NCBI RefSeq assembly: GCF_008830365.1
Contig: NZ_WBKI01000004.1
Location: forward strand, 293,237-357,236
Source: Serratia proteamaculans
GTDB taxonomy: Bacteria; Pseudomonadota; Gammaproteobacteria; Enterobacterales; Enterobacteriaceae
DNA length: 64,000 bases
Direction of reading: 5' to 3'
This document shows, piece after piece, positions 26,455 through 36,201 of the stretch. The translations under genes were made by a program, and so were the position numbers. Numbering within the stretch: position 1 is the stretch's first letter; the number at the start of each line of letters is the position of its first letter. The notes below the pieces were generated by a model. That model had not been told where the DNA came from and did not search any database. It was given only the letters and a program-made list of their open reading frames with translations.

Positions 26455-27906
26455 CTACTTTAACGGTGAAGGCTTGATGTCTTTGGGGATCGGGCAGCTA
26501 TAAGGCTGTTCGGCGCGCTGGCGTTCGAACTCACGGCGACAGTCCGCCAACAGGGCGCTGTCGCTCAGCAGTTCGACGGCGGTGGCCGCCATCACCTTGC
26601 CTGCCAGGCACATGCCTTTGTGGGCGATCGAAGTACGCCCCTGTGCCACCAGTTGCCAGGTGTGCAGCGGCGTACCGAAGGCGAAGCACGGACTGAAGCA
26701 CTGGGCGGTCGGCGCGACCCAACTGACATCGCCGACGTCGGTAGAGCCGTACAGCAGATCTTCCGATGCCACATAAGGGGCGACCTCGTCCATCAACACC
26801 TTGTCGCCCAACTGCTGTACCCATTCATGTCCGGCTGCGCCGCCGGTGCGGGCGACATTCAGCCTGGCATTACGCAGCTCGTCTTTATTCAGCGTTTGGC
26901 GGATCTCTCCGGCGAATTTACGTTCTGTCTCGCTGTACTCCGGCAGGCCGAAGTCACAGACATAGCGATACATCACCTGTTCCATGCTGCGGTTTGGCAC
27001 GTAGTTGGAGCAAGCCTTGTCGAAACGCACCGTCATCTGGGTATCGGTCATCAGCGCCGCACCCTTGGCGATGTTGATCACCCGCTGGTAAATATCCTGC
27101 GCCTGATCGAGCTGTGGTGCGCGGATCAGGTACAGCACTTCGGCGTCGGCCTGTACCACGTTGGGCGAACTGCCGCCGGTATTGGTGACGGCATAATGCA
27201 GCCGCGCTTCCTGCACAATGTGCTCGCGCAGGAAATTGGCACCGGTGTTCATTAGCGTCACCGCATCCAATGCACTGCGACCCAGGTGCGGTGAGTTGGC
27301 GGCATGAGCGGCAATCCCCTTGAACTGAAACGCCGCCTGTATGTTGGCCAGGGTGCTGGTATTGAACATACCGCTGAAACCTTCCGGGTGCCAGGTGAGG
27401 GCAGCGTCGACGTCATCGAACAGCCCTTCACGCACCATAAAGGTTTTGCCGGAACCGCCTTCTTCACCGGGGCAACCGTAGAAACGGACGGTGCCGGTCA
27501 GGTGCTGTTGCTGCATCCAGGCCTTCACCGCGAATGCCCCAGCCAGCGCGGCGGTGCCCAGCAGATTGTGGCCGCAGCCGTGGCCGTTGCCGTTTTCCAC
27601 CAGCGGCTGCGGCGTGGCACAACCGGCCTGTTGGCTCAGTCCGGCGAGGGCGTCGTATTCACCCAGCAGAGCGATCACCGGCTGGCCGCTGCCGTAGCTG
27701 GCGATAAACGCGGTTTCGATGCCGCCAACGCCGCGTTCAAGGGTAAAGCCTTCCTGCTCCAGCGCGTCGGCCAGCAGATTGGCGGAATAGGTTTCGGTAA
27801 AGCGCGTCTCCGGGTGATCCCAGATGCTGTCACTCAATGCGCTAAAGCGTGGCTGGTGTTGGTCAATGTACTGATTGATAAACGTCAGCAGCTGCGGGTT
27901 ACTCAT
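26455..27906 (-). CDS. abgB: p-Aminobenzoyl-glutamate hydrolase subunit B
   Basis: A 483-residue M20-family metallopeptidase-like subunit that with AbgA cleaves p-aminobenzoyl-glutamate to p-aminobenzoate and glutamate. Metal-binding motifs include [32 protein letters not shown] and, near the C-terminus, STDVGDVSW. The dimerisation (lid) domain lies in the middle (about residues 190-310). Its start overlaps the abgA stop by four bases, implying equimolar synthesis. Confidence 0.94.
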   Translation of the reverse strand: MSNPQLLTFINQYIDQHQPRFSALSDSIWDHPETRFTETYSANLLADALEQEGFTLERGVGGIETAFIASYGSGQPVIALLGEYDALAGLSQQAGCATPQPLVENGNGHGCGHNLLGTAALAGAFAVKAWMQQQHLTGTVRFYGCPGEEGGSGKTFMVREGLFDDVDAALTWHPEGFSGMFNTSTLANIQAAFQFKGIAAHAANSPHLGRSALDAVTLMNTGANFLREHIVQEARLHYAVTNTGGSSPNVVQADAEVLYLIRAPQLDQAQDIYQRVINIAKGAALMTDTQMTVRFDKACSNYVPNRSMEQVMYRYVCDFGLPEYSETERKFAGEIRQTLNKDELRNARLNVARTGGAAGHEWVQQLGDKVLMDEVAPYVASEDLLYGSTDVGDVSWVAPTAQCFSPCFAFGTPLHTWQLVAQGRTSIAHKGMCLAGKVMAATAVELLSDSALLADCRREFERQRAEQPYSCPIPKDIKPSPLK

Positions 27907-29219
27907 GCTTTGCTCCCAAAGGTCGGCAGGTTGAGTGCCAGCGACGCCAGCGTTTTTACCGCTACCGCCAGCACCTGTTCGTTAAAATCAAACTTCTCGT
28001 TGTGGTGTCCGGCGCTCAGTTCGGTACCGAAAATCACGTAAGAGGCCTGCCCACCGTGGGATTTCACCCGTTCCATCATATAAGTGGCATCTTCTGAACC
28101 GGCGGCCTGCTCGCGGCGATCGACCACCGAAGTCAGTTCGGCAATCTCCTGGGCCTGGCGGTGAATGTAGTCCACCCAAGGCTGGGTCGGTTTACTGCTC
28201 TGCGCCGCGCCCATCAGGGCGATGTCGTATTCCACGCCGTGCATTTTGGCCGCGCCTTCGATCACGTTCAGCGCCTGCTGGTAAACAAATTCGTTGATGG
28301 CGTTGGTGGCCCCGCGGGTTTCCACCTTCATAAATGCCCGATCGGCAATCACGTTGCGGCCGGTTCCGGCCTGCAATACGCCGACGTTGATGCGTGAGCT
28401 GCCTTCGCTGTGGCGTGGGATGGCGTACAGACCCACTGTGGCCTGCGCTGCCGCCAGCAGGGCATTACGGCCATCCTCCGGTTTGGCCCCGGCGTGAGAG
28501 GCTACGCCGCGGTAGGTGACGTCCAGTTTGCTGGTAGCCATAAAGCTGTCGCTGCCGCACACCAACTCGCCAGCTGCTACGCCGGTGCCAATGTGCACGG
28601 CGGTGAAGAAATCAACGTCGTCCACCACGCCGGCTTCCACCATGGATTTTGCGCCGCGGGTGCCTTCTTCTGCCGGTTGGAAAATCAGCTTGATGGTGCC
28701 GGTGAGCTGTGGCTCCAGGCTCTTGAATATCCGCGCCAGCCCCAGCCCAATGGTGGTGTGGCCGTCATGACCGCATGCATGCATCATGCCGCTGTTACAG
28801 GAGGCGAAGCCTTCGCGGAACGGCAGGTGATCCGGCTGTAGCTTTTCGTTGAGATCGAGCGCGTCCATGTCAACGCGATAGGCGATCACCGGGCCGGGGC
28901 GGCCGGTGTCCAGCGTGGCGACAATACCGGCGAAGCCACCGGAAAAATGCGGCAACCACTTATCCAGTGCGCCCTGTTCGCGGGCGCGCTGCTCTTGTGC
29001 CTGCAGGGCCTCGGCCGAGGGCAGCCCCATGCGGGCATCGGCGTTAATCACTTCGCGCCCCAGTTGCAGGCGGTAGCCGAGCCGATCCAGTTCTTCTGCC
29101 ACCAGGGTAGCGGTGCGGAACTCAAACCAGCCGGACTCGGCATAGCGGTGAAAATCGCGGCGCCAGGCCTGCAGCTGCGGGGACAAATCGGACACCAACA
29201 TCGAAAGCGGATTATTCAT
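27903..29219 (-). CDS. abgA: p-Aminobenzoyl-glutamate hydrolase subunit A
   Basis: A 438-residue M20-family peptidase subunit, partner of AbgB. The zinc ligands are in [12 protein letters not shown], with the catalytic-base region [18 protein letters not shown] and the C-terminal [17 protein letters not shown]. It is the first gene of the operon and faces abgR across a 270-base spacer. Confidence 0.94.
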   Translation of the reverse strand: MNNPLSMLVSDLSPQLQAWRRDFHRYAESGWFEFRTATLVAEELDRLGYRLQLGREVINADARMGLPSAEALQAQEQRAREQGALDKWLPHFSGGFAGIVATLDTGRPGPVIAYRVDMDALDLNEKLQPDHLPFREGFASCNSGMMHACGHDGHTTIGLGLARIFKSLEPQLTGTIKLIFQPAEEGTRGAKSMVEAGVVDDVDFFTAVHIGTGVAAGELVCGSDSFMATSKLDVTYRGVASHAGAKPEDGRNALLAAAQATVGLYAIPRHSEGSSRINVGVLQAGTGRNVIADRAFMKVETRGATNAINEFVYQQALNVIEGAAKMHGVEYDIALMGAAQSSKPTQPWVDYIHRQAQEIAELTSVVDRREQAAGSEDATYMMERVKSHGGQASYVIFGTELSAGHHNEKFDFNEQVLAVAVKTLASLALNLPTFGSKA

Positions 29220-29379
29220 TGGGATATCTCATAAGTTATCGCGCCCGGGTAAACGCCGGGCAGCAGTGGTGCGCTGAACTGAAATCAGACGATGAAGCTA
29301 TGGAATGAAAATGACGTATTTAGTGACTAACTGCCGTGAAATGCGCTTATTGGCGCAGAAAATGCGTTTAATTAAGCGA

Positions 29380-29397
29380 AATAAGAATTTGGTTATT
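29380..29397. promoter_or_regulatory. Candidate AbgR-binding site
   Basis: AATAA and TTATT are separated by eight bases in the abgA-abgR spacer. Interrupted AT-rich palindromes of this size in a divergent spacer are typical LysR-type sites. Nothing more specific supports it. Confidence 0.35.
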
Positions 29398-29489
29398 TAT
29401 TATGTTTTTTCGAATGTACACAATGGAATCGGGCTAAATAAGATGCCAATATCTTGCTATTGATAAACAACGGTTATCGCCATTCGCCT

Positions 29490-30386
29490 ATGCCCGCCTC
29501 AATAAAATTGCACCAATTACGTGCGTTTGTAGAAGTCAGCCGTCAGGGCAGCATCCGCGCCGCCAGCCGGACTTCGCAACTTTCCCAGCCGGCGCTGACC
29601 AAATCGATTCAGGAACTGGAGGCGGTGCTGGGGGCCAAGCTGTTTGTTCGCCGTAGCCAGGGAGTGGTGCTGACCGACTGCGGCGATAACTTTTTCCAGC
29701 ATGCCAGCCTGATCCTCGAAGAGCTGCGGGTGGCGCAGGAGGATATCCAGCAGCGATTGGGGCTGGCGGGCGGCTCGGTGAATATTGGCGTCGGCGGCAG
29801 CATTGCGCGCACCGTCATGCCGCAGGTCATCAATCAGTTCCACCGCGAATATCCGAAGGTCAAAGTGCGGATTGTGGAAGGGCAACTGGTGTCGATGATC
29901 CCGGAGCTGCGCCAGGGCGAGCTGGATTTCACCGTCAATACCTATTACCCCAGCAGCATGGATAATGAGTTGCAGTACGAACGACTGATGGAAAAAGAGT
30001 ACAGGGTGGTGGTGCGCAAGGGGCATCCGATGGAGGGGGCGTCGTCACTCAAGCAACTGCAGCACTGTGACTGGACCATGCCGACGCCAAAGGGCAGCTA
30101 TTACCGCTTGTTGCACGATTTGTTCGGGGATTTGGGGATGGCACCGTCGATCAGCGTCACCTGTGAAACCTTTATGGCCTGTACCAGCCTGGTGGCACAG
30201 AGCGATTTTGTCAGCATTCTGTCGGTGGATGTGATCTCCGATCCGATACTGGGGAAGCATCTGGTGCCGCTGGCGCTGGAGGAGAGCCTGCCCAAGGCGA
30301 CGTTCTATCTGATCCAGCGCAAGGACACTACGCTGACGCCGATGGGCGCGCACCTGGCGCGCCTGTTCCGGTTGCACTGCCGGTGA
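29490..30386 (+). CDS. abgR: AbgR, LysR-type regulator
   Basis: A 298-residue LysR-family regulator divergent from abgABT. An N-terminal winged HTH (residues 3-62) carries RAASRTSQLSQPALTKSIQELE. The rest is a periplasmic-binding-protein-like effector domain with phrases seen in E. coli AbgR (EGQLVSMIPELRQGELDFTVNTYY). The frame can be extended to a TTG at 29454, but ATG 29490 (MPASIKLHQLRAF) matches the family N-terminus. It presumably activates the abg operon in response to a folate breakdown product. Confidence 0.9.
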   Translation: MPASIKLHQLRAFVEVSRQGSIRAASRTSQLSQPALTKSIQELEAVLGAKLFVRRSQGVVLTDCGDNFFQHASLILEELRVAQEDIQQRLGLAGGSVNIGVGGSIARTVMPQVINQFHREYPKVKVRIVEGQLVSMIPELRQGELDFTVNTYYPSSMDNELQYERLMEKEYRVVVRKGHPMEGASSLKQLQHCDWTMPTPKGSYYRLLHDLFGDLGMAPSISVTCETFMACTSLVAQSDFVSILSVDVISDPILGKHLVPLALEESLPKATFYLIQRKDTTLTPMGAHLARLFRLHCR

Positions 30387-30388
30387 AA

Positions 30389-30413
30389 TTAGCGCCCCCT
30401 GAGAGGGCGCTAA
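30389..30413. terminator. Bidirectional hairpin between abgR and the TonB receptor gene
   Basis: TTAGCGCCC and GGGCGCTAA form a nine-base-pair stem around CCTGAGA, between two converging genes. Confidence 0.75.
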
Positions 30414-30415
30414 CC

Positions 30416-32545
30416 TCAGAATGCCACGGAGCCCTGCACAAAGAAGGTGCGCGGTTCACCGACATACTTGCCGAAGTTGTTGTCGTTGGAACGCGTGAAG
30501 TAGCGCTGATCGAACAGGTTTTTCACCCCGGCACCCAGCGTCAGGTTCGACAGCTGCGGCCCGAAGTTATATTCCCCACGCATATTCCACACCATATAAC
30601 CGGCGATGTCGCCAAACTGGCCATCGGCGCTTTCCTGCGTCACATAATCCGGCCCGGTACCCGGTGAATGCTGTTTGGACTGGGCATAGCTGTCCAGATT
30701 CCACACCCAGTTGCCGGTGGCGTAACGGGTGCCGACGGTATACACCTGACGTGAATAGAACGGCAGGTCTTTACCGGCGAAGTCGCCCTTATCGGTGCTG
30801 GCCTTGGTGTAGGTGTAGCTGGTGTAAACGCTCACGCCGTCCAGTGCGCGGTTCAGCTCGCTAAGATCGTAACTGAGCGCCAGTTCGATGCCCTTGTGCT
30901 TGGTGGCACCCATATTGGTCCAGCCGATATCATTGCTGATGTACTGCAACTGGTTGTCGAAGTCGATGTAGAACAGCGTGGCTTCGGCTTTGACGATGGT
31001 GTCGTCATAGCGGGTACCGAACTCGTAGGTATGGGCTTTTTCCGCCGTCAGGCCCGGTGCCGGCTGGTTGCCATTACCGCCTTTGGTCAACTGGAAGTAC
31101 TGCATGCTGCCAAACGAGGTGTTGGCGTTGGCGAACAGCTTCCAGGCGTCCGACATGTGGTACATCAGATTCAGCGACGGCAGCGGTTCGCTGTAACTCT
31201 TCTCGCGGCTGATGTTGTTGAACGCGTCGTCCACATGGGTGCGGATACTCTCGTAGCGCAGGCCTGGCGTAACCGTCCAGTTGCCGACGTTAATGGTGTC
31301 ATCGATGTACAGCGCGTGAGCGGCGGTGCCACCGGAGGTGTGCTGGTAGTAATCCGGCGTTTCCGGCGTTGAGCTGATGTCCGCCGGGTTATACCAGGCG
31401 GAGCGCGAGGCCTTCTCATCCATGGTTTCGTTCAGGTAGCGGTAGCCGAGGGTGATCTCGTGCGCCATGTCCCAGAAACGGAAGACTTGCGAATAGCTGG
31501 GTTCAATTGCCCAGGTAGAGTAGTGGCGCGGGTAGGACACCATACGTTTCATGCCCGCATTCTTGCCGGTGCCTTCCGATTCGATGCTGCTGCCGCGATA
31601 ACTGTCGGTGAAGTAGGTCAGCACTTCGAACTGTTTGTCGTCTTCCTGATGCTTATATTTGAAAGACATATCCTTGCGATGCCCTTCGAACTGGTCCCAC
31701 GGGCGGGTCGACTGGAACGGGTTCTGCGCATACTGCGCGCTGCTCAGCCCGCCCGGCATACCGGCTTTGCCGTCGTAATAGTGGAAATTGGCCAGCAGCT
31801 CATCGCGATCGGTAAACGCATAGCGCGTTTTCAGCATGAAGTCGTCGATGTCGGTGTTGTCGTTATTGTCGCGATAGCCCTGGCCGTGCAGGCCGGAGTA
31901 CAGCAGTTCGGCACCTAAGCCGTTGTCGGCGGTGCCGCCGAGCGAAGTGCTGGTCAGGGTTTTCAACCCGCCGTGGCTGGCACCCTGGGTTTGCACACTG
32001 GCTGAGCCACCGAAGGTTTTCGGAATGTCTTTGGTGACGAAGTTAATCACGCCGCCGACGTTTTGCGGCCCGTAGCGTACCGCGCCGCCGCCACGCACCA
32101 CATCAACCGACTGCAGACTGCCAATGGAAAGCGGTGCCATCGACAGCTGTGGCTGACCGTAAGGGGCTACCGCCAAAGGCACACCGTCCATCAGGATGGT
32201 AGATCGTGGGGAAAGACGAGAAGTCAGGCCGCGCACGCCGACGTTGAGCGAAATATCGCTGCCGCCAGTACCGTTGCTGTCACGTACCTGGACGCCCGGT
32301 ACGCCGCGCAGGGTATCGGCGATGGTCTGGTCGCCTTGTTCATGCATCTGTTGTTCGGTGACGATAGAGCGTGCGCCTGGGTGATTGAGCAACACCGAAC
32401 TGGTGTCCGGGTTATCCAGCCAGTTGCCGACCACGGTAATGTTATCAGCGGGAGCGTCATTTTGAGATTTGTTATCAGCAGCAAGGGCAGGCAGCGCCAT
32501 GGCAACGGAAGCCGCCAGTAGCGAAAGACGAAAAAGAATTGACAT
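30416..32545 (-). CDS. TonB-dependent outer-membrane receptor (FecA-like)
   Basis: A 709-residue receptor for an iron chelate or similar ligand. Signal peptide residues 1-22 (ALPALAADN); TonB box near DNITVVG; plug domain about 40-160 with RGVPGVQVRDSNGTGGSDIS and RSTILMDGVPLAVAPYGQP, the pattern of FecA-like ferric-dicitrate receptors; 22-strand barrel ending FVQGSVAF. There is no N-terminal signalling extension of the FecR-interacting type. It follows the binding-protein gene on the same strand with 161 bases between, and a Fur-like box is in that gap. The ligand is not determined. Confidence 0.88.
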   Translation of the reverse strand: MSILFRLSLLAASVAMALPALAADNKSQNDAPADNITVVGNWLDNPDTSSVLLNHPGARSIVTEQQMHEQGDQTIADTLRGVPGVQVRDSNGTGGSDISLNVGVRGLTSRLSPRSTILMDGVPLAVAPYGQPQLSMAPLSIGSLQSVDVVRGGGAVRYGPQNVGGVINFVTKDIPKTFGGSASVQTQGASHGGLKTLTSTSLGGTADNGLGAELLYSGLHGQGYRDNNDNTDIDDFMLKTRYAFTDRDELLANFHYYDGKAGMPGGLSSAQYAQNPFQSTRPWDQFEGHRKDMSFKYKHQEDDKQFEVLTYFTDSYRGSSIESEGTGKNAGMKRMVSYPRHYSTWAIEPSYSQVFRFWDMAHEITLGYRYLNETMDEKASRSAWYNPADISSTPETPDYYQHTSGGTAAHALYIDDTINVGNWTVTPGLRYESIRTHVDDAFNNISREKSYSEPLPSLNLMYHMSDAWKLFANANTSFGSMQYFQLTKGGNGNQPAPGLTAEKAHTYEFGTRYDDTIVKAEATLFYIDFDNQLQYISNDIGWTNMGATKHKGIELALSYDLSELNRALDGVSVYTSYTYTKASTDKGDFAGKDLPFYSRQVYTVGTRYATGNWVWNLDSYAQSKQHSPGTGPDYVTQESADGQFGDIAGYMVWNMRGEYNFGPQLSNLTLGAGVKNLFDQRYFTRSNDNNFGKYVGEPRTFFVQGSVAF

Positions 32546-32602
32546 AATAATGCCTTAAAAGTTTCAAACCCAGATGTGTTTTTTTAGAAATGACAATCTT
32601 AA

Positions 32603-32617
32603 TGATAATTATTGGCA
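32603..32617. promoter_or_regulatory. Fur-like box before the TonB receptor gene
   Basis: TGATAATTATTGGCA fits the 7-1-7 Fur pattern TGATAAT-N-ATTATCA with a perfect left half and a weaker right half. It is 58 bases upstream of the start codon, so the receptor likely has its own iron-repressed promoter. Confidence 0.65.
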
Positions 32618-32674
32618 AGTAAATAACTTTATTTCGGAATAATTCAGTGGGTAACTAAAGGGGGAGCTAAGGTG

Positions 32675-32699
32675 TCAGGGCCCGGCTGGCGGGCCCTGA
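32675..32699 (-). terminator. Hairpin after the iron-binding-protein gene
   Basis: TCAGGGCCC and GGGCCCTGA form a nine-base-pair stem around GGCTGGC, just after the end of the upstream gene. It may end or attenuate read-through into the receptor gene. Confidence 0.65.
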
Positions 32700-32706
32700 G
32701 TCAGGG

Positions 32707-33843
32707 TTATTTTGCGGTGACCCAGAACACGCCGCTGTAATCCAATGCGGTGAATTTTTGATGTACCATTTCAATATCTGCTTGCGGATCAATGTCTTTA
32801 AATAAGTCCGGGTGCAGGAGTTTAGCGATTGCCTCGACCGCAATAAAATTCAGCGGTGAGTCATAGAATTGGTGATAAATCGCCATTACGCGTTTTTCTT
32901 TTACCGCCTTCAGCACGTTCAGGCCGGTGCGGTTCATCAGTACCGTCAGCTTCTGCTGGGTGGTGGCCGCATCGGTGGCGTAACCCAGCGGCACCGCCTG
33001 TGTGCCTTTATGGCCGCGGCTCCAGTCTGCACCGGTCATCAGATAGAAATCCGGATTGCTGGCAATCATCTGTTCCACGTTCACCTCGCCGCCCATTTCC
33101 GCGAACAGCTTGCTGCCGATGTTATTTCCGCCGGCGGTTTCAATAAACTGGCCAAAGCTGCCCTTGCCAAAGGTATTGCAACATTGCTCGCCTTTCATGC
33201 CGGCGCTGCGTTCGATAAATACGCTCGGGCGCTGTTCCGGTTTCAGCGTCGCTACCCGCTGGCGTACCAGATCCAGACGCTGCTGGTAAAGCTGGATAAA
33301 GGTATTGGCGTTTTGCTGCTCATCAAACACCTTGCCCAGCAACTGCATGCTGGCAACGGTATTGGTCAGCGGCTGCTGGCGAAAATCGATAATCAGTACC
33401 GGGATGCCGATTTTTTCCAGTTGGGCCAGTACGCCGCTGTCTTTCAGCTTACTCAGCAGGCCGATGTCGAAAATGATCAGGTCCGGCTTGCGCACCACCG
33501 CACTTTCCACGCTGAAATCGCTGACATAAGGATTATCGAAGGTGGGGATCTGCATCACCTGCGGGAATTTCTTCGCGTAGGCCTCCACCAGGTCCGGAGC
33601 CTTCACCTTCAGCGAATTATCCCAGGCGATGATATTTTTCAACGGTTCCTGCGGATGCAAAATATTCAGCGCCAGCAGCGCACGGGCATCGGCCAGGATC
33701 ACGCGTTTGGCCGGTTGCGGCAGGGTGACCTGGCGTCCGGCGACGTCGGTAACGACGATTGGGGCGGCCTGAACGGTGCTGGCCATCAACAGGGCACAGG
33801 CGGCCAGCCAACGGCTGGCTTTGGCAATAAGAACGGCAGGCAT
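32707..33843 (-). CDS. Periplasmic iron-chelate binding protein of an ABC importer
   Basis: A 378-residue class III (BtuF/FepB-like) substrate-binding protein. Signal peptide residues 1-26 (MASTVQAAP). The two lobes are joined by a long helix: N lobe with GRQVTLPQPAKRVILADARA and KPDLIIFDIG, C lobe with GKGSFGQFIETAGGNN and ASNPDFYLMTG. No permease or ATPase gene is next to it, so it must share an importer encoded elsewhere. A Fur-like box precedes it, and the TonB receptor follows, suggesting a common ligand. Confidence 0.85.
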   Translation of the reverse strand: MPAVLIAKASRWLAACALLMASTVQAAPIVVTDVAGRQVTLPQPAKRVILADARALLALNILHPQEPLKNIIAWDNSLKVKAPDLVEAYAKKFPQVMQIPTFDNPYVSDFSVESAVVRKPDLIIFDIGLLSKLKDSGVLAQLEKIGIPVLIIDFRQQPLTNTVASMQLLGKVFDEQQNANTFIQLYQQRLDLVRQRVATLKPEQRPSVFIERSAGMKGEQCCNTFGKGSFGQFIETAGGNNIGSKLFAEMGGEVNVEQMIASNPDFYLMTGADWSRGHKGTQAVPLGYATDAATTQQKLTVLMNRTGLNVLKAVKEKRVMAIYHQFYDSPLNFIAVEAIAKLLHPDLFKDIDPQADIEMVHQKFTALDYSGVFWVTAK

Positions 33844-33882
33844 GGAGATCCTTGGGCATCGGGCATGGAATAAAGAAGTTAA

Positions 33883-33897
33883 TGATAATCCATATCC
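33883..33897. promoter_or_regulatory. Fur-like box before the binding-protein gene
   Basis: TGATAATCCATATCC has a perfect left Fur half-site and a degenerate right half, 40 bases upstream of the start codon. Confidence 0.55.
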
Positions 33898-33929
33898 TTT
33901 CGCTTTTTGAACACCCCAGTGCGGATATC

Positions 33930-36077
33930 TTAAGCTTTGCCCATCAGCGGATCGCTGACGCTGTGCTCACCGTTCTCCAGACGCCCCGCCAAGCGGCGCA
34001 GCCAGCCCTGTGAGTCTTGTAATGAAAGATCGTACCAACCCCCGCTGATTTTGGCGTCAAAGGCCTGCTGGTGACGGCCACCTGCAGGCAGTTCAATCTG
34101 CCAGGGGCCGTTTTGCGTATAGGGGCAGCGGGCGATGGTCACCGTTGTCGTCTCACTGCCGGGGTTAGTCAGGGTTAGCGACAGGCGGTCACTCTGCGGG
34201 GTCAGCCGCACTTCTGGCTGTGGCTGTTGAATGCTGCCACGCAGTTCACGATGAAAACCGTTGGGGCCCAGTAACCACAGGTGGTACTTGTCCTCCGTCG
34301 ACCAGTTATCACTGACGGCCTTACTGGCCTCGACGGTGTAGCGCCGTGGGATCTGATCCAGATTCAGTCGGTCATAAACATGAAATACCGCGCCTTGTTC
34401 GCCAGTATTAAACAGGTTGAGCGTCAGCCTCTTTTGTTCGGGGAAAACGGTGGCCTCAACGTGAAGTTGGTAAGGCAATGCACGCGACGGGCGTGCCAGC
34501 CGGGACTGGCGCGGCAATTGCTGCCTATCCACCGCTGGCAAGGGCACCTGCGGTAACTGTTCCTGCCGCTGGCGCAGACTGTCGGCGGCGTGGCGGCTGG
34601 TGGCCGGCAGGCTGGGCAGGGTTTCGTTGTTGGGATCGACAAAGTTGAATGCTGAAGTGAGATCGCCACACACCGCCCGTCGCCAGGCGCTGATGTTCGG
34701 TTCATGCACCTGAAAACGTTGCTCCAAAAATTGCAGTACCGAAGTGTGGTCGAAGACCTGTGAATTGACCCAGCCGCCACGGCTCCAGGGGGACAGCACC
34801 AACATCGGTACCCGTGGGCCGGGACCATAGATACGGCCGTCCGGCGGTGGTTGCTCTTGTGAACCGGGTGGGGCGACGTGCTGGAAGATTTCACTGTCGA
34901 ACGGCACCGTCGATTTACCGGCGAAGCTGCCGTCTTCACGTAATGACGGCGCAGAAGGAGAAGGCATATGGTCGAAGAAGCCGTCGTTCTCGTCGTAATT
35001 AACCAGCAGTACGGTTTTACTCCACACCTCGGGGTTATCCGTCAGCGCGTTGAGGATCTCCTGGGTAAACCAGCCGCCCTGCACCGGGCTGGAAGGGCCG
35101 GGATGTTCCGAGTAGGCCGCCGGGGCGATGATCCAGCTCACCTGCGGCAGTTTGCCCTGCTGTACGTCGTGGCGGAAAGCGGCCAGAATCGCGTCCAAAT
35201 CGTTGCCGTCGGCGGCCGGTAGCGTGTTGCCATTGCCCTTATACAGCGGCGCATCGGCATTGAGCTCATCGCGGTAAGGCACAAAAGCGGTGAAATCTTT
35301 CGGTGGCTGCGCCGGGTTGCCGACCTTAACGCTGGCGGCGCGGTACTGGCGGAAACCCGCCAGCGGGTTATCGGTGAAGTTATCCGGTAAAAATTGATAG
35401 ACCTTCCAACTGACGCCGCTGGCTTCCAGTCGTTCCGGATAGGTCTGCCACTGGTAGCCGATCTCAACCGGGCCGGGGCTGTCCCACTCGTTGACCACTA
35501 CCGCGACTCCGGCTGCCGTCGGGCCGTTGGTGCCGGTCCAGTGGAACAGGCGGTTGGTATTGGTACCGGCGTGGATCGAGCAATGATAGGCGTCGCATAG
35601 GGTGAAGGTTTCGGCCAGCGCAAACTGGAACGGCAGTTCGTGCCGACGGTAATACCCCATCGAGGTGGGCGTTTTGTAGGTCGGCCAGGCGCTCATGCGG
35701 CCGCTGTCCCAGGCGGATTGCTCATCTACCCACGAGTGGGGCGTGCCGCTAACCCGCTGGGCGTTGCCGCGCTTGCTGTCCAGATGGTAAGGCAACACCA
35801 GCCGCTGTTCACCTTGCTGCTGCCAGACGTGACGGTCGCCGGGCAAAGGAATGGTGAAGCGATCGCTAAAGCCACGCACGCCGGGCAGGGTGCCGAAGTA
35901 GTGGTCGAAGGAACGGTTTTCCTGCATCAGGATCACCACGTGTTCGACATCGTTAATCGTGCCGGTGCGGTTATTGGCGGGGATTGCCAGCGCTTTGCGG
36001 ATCGAGGCGGGTAACAGTGTAAAGGCCGATCCTATGGCGGCAGCCCGCAGTATTTCTCTGCGCGAAAAGTCAGGCAT
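33930..36077 (-). CDS. Phosphocholine-type phospholipase C (non-haemolytic PlcN family), Tat-exported
   Basis: A 715-residue member of the PF04185 phosphoesterase family. The N-terminus MPDFSRREILRAAAIGS is a twin-arginine signal, so the folded enzyme is exported by Tat. Active-site and metal-binding blocks: HVVILMQENRSFDHYFG (residues about 45-62), DAYHCSIHAGTNTNRL and NYDENDGFFDHMPSPSAP. The last about 200 residues hold two beta-sandwich repeats of the DUF756 type (FNTGEQGAVFHVYDRL and LTNPGSETTTVTIARC). It should cleave phosphatidylcholine or related lipids outside the cytoplasm and may free phosphate and choline. No activating partner gene is next to it. Confidence 0.9.
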   Translation of the reverse strand: MPDFSRREILRAAAIGSAFTLLPASIRKALAIPANNRTGTINDVEHVVILMQENRSFDHYFGTLPGVRGFSDRFTIPLPGDRHVWQQQGEQRLVLPYHLDSKRGNAQRVSGTPHSWVDEQSAWDSGRMSAWPTYKTPTSMGYYRRHELPFQFALAETFTLCDAYHCSIHAGTNTNRLFHWTGTNGPTAAGVAVVVNEWDSPGPVEIGYQWQTYPERLEASGVSWKVYQFLPDNFTDNPLAGFRQYRAASVKVGNPAQPPKDFTAFVPYRDELNADAPLYKGNGNTLPAADGNDLDAILAAFRHDVQQGKLPQVSWIIAPAAYSEHPGPSSPVQGGWFTQEILNALTDNPEVWSKTVLLVNYDENDGFFDHMPSPSAPSLREDGSFAGKSTVPFDSEIFQHVAPPGSQEQPPPDGRIYGPGPRVPMLVLSPWSRGGWVNSQVFDHTSVLQFLEQRFQVHEPNISAWRRAVCGDLTSAFNFVDPNNETLPSLPATSRHAADSLRQRQEQLPQVPLPAVDRQQLPRQSRLARPSRALPYQLHVEATVFPEQKRLTLNLFNTGEQGAVFHVYDRLNLDQIPRRYTVEASKAVSDNWSTEDKYHLWLLGPNGFHRELRGSIQQPQPEVRLTPQSDRLSLTLTNPGSETTTVTIARCPYTQNGPWQIELPAGGRHQQAFDAKISGGWYDLSLQDSQGWLRRLAGRLENGEHSVSDPLMGKA

Positions 36078-36159
36078 GCGTCGTTAATCTCCCTAAGGGT
36101 TATTTTGAAGATAGTTGTTAACGACGGTAATGGCGAAAAATAACAAGGAGATGAACGGG

Positions 36160-36187
36160 GAAAAATAATGCCCCCGGGCGGGGGCAT
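36160..36187 (-). terminator. Rho-independent terminator of the xre-yhhQ-queF operon
   Basis: On the minus strand ATGCCCCC and GGGGGCAT pair around a four-base loop and are followed by TATTTTT. It starts 15 bases after the queF stop. Confidence 0.85.
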
Positions 36188-36201
36188 GACAGGTCGAACG
36201 A

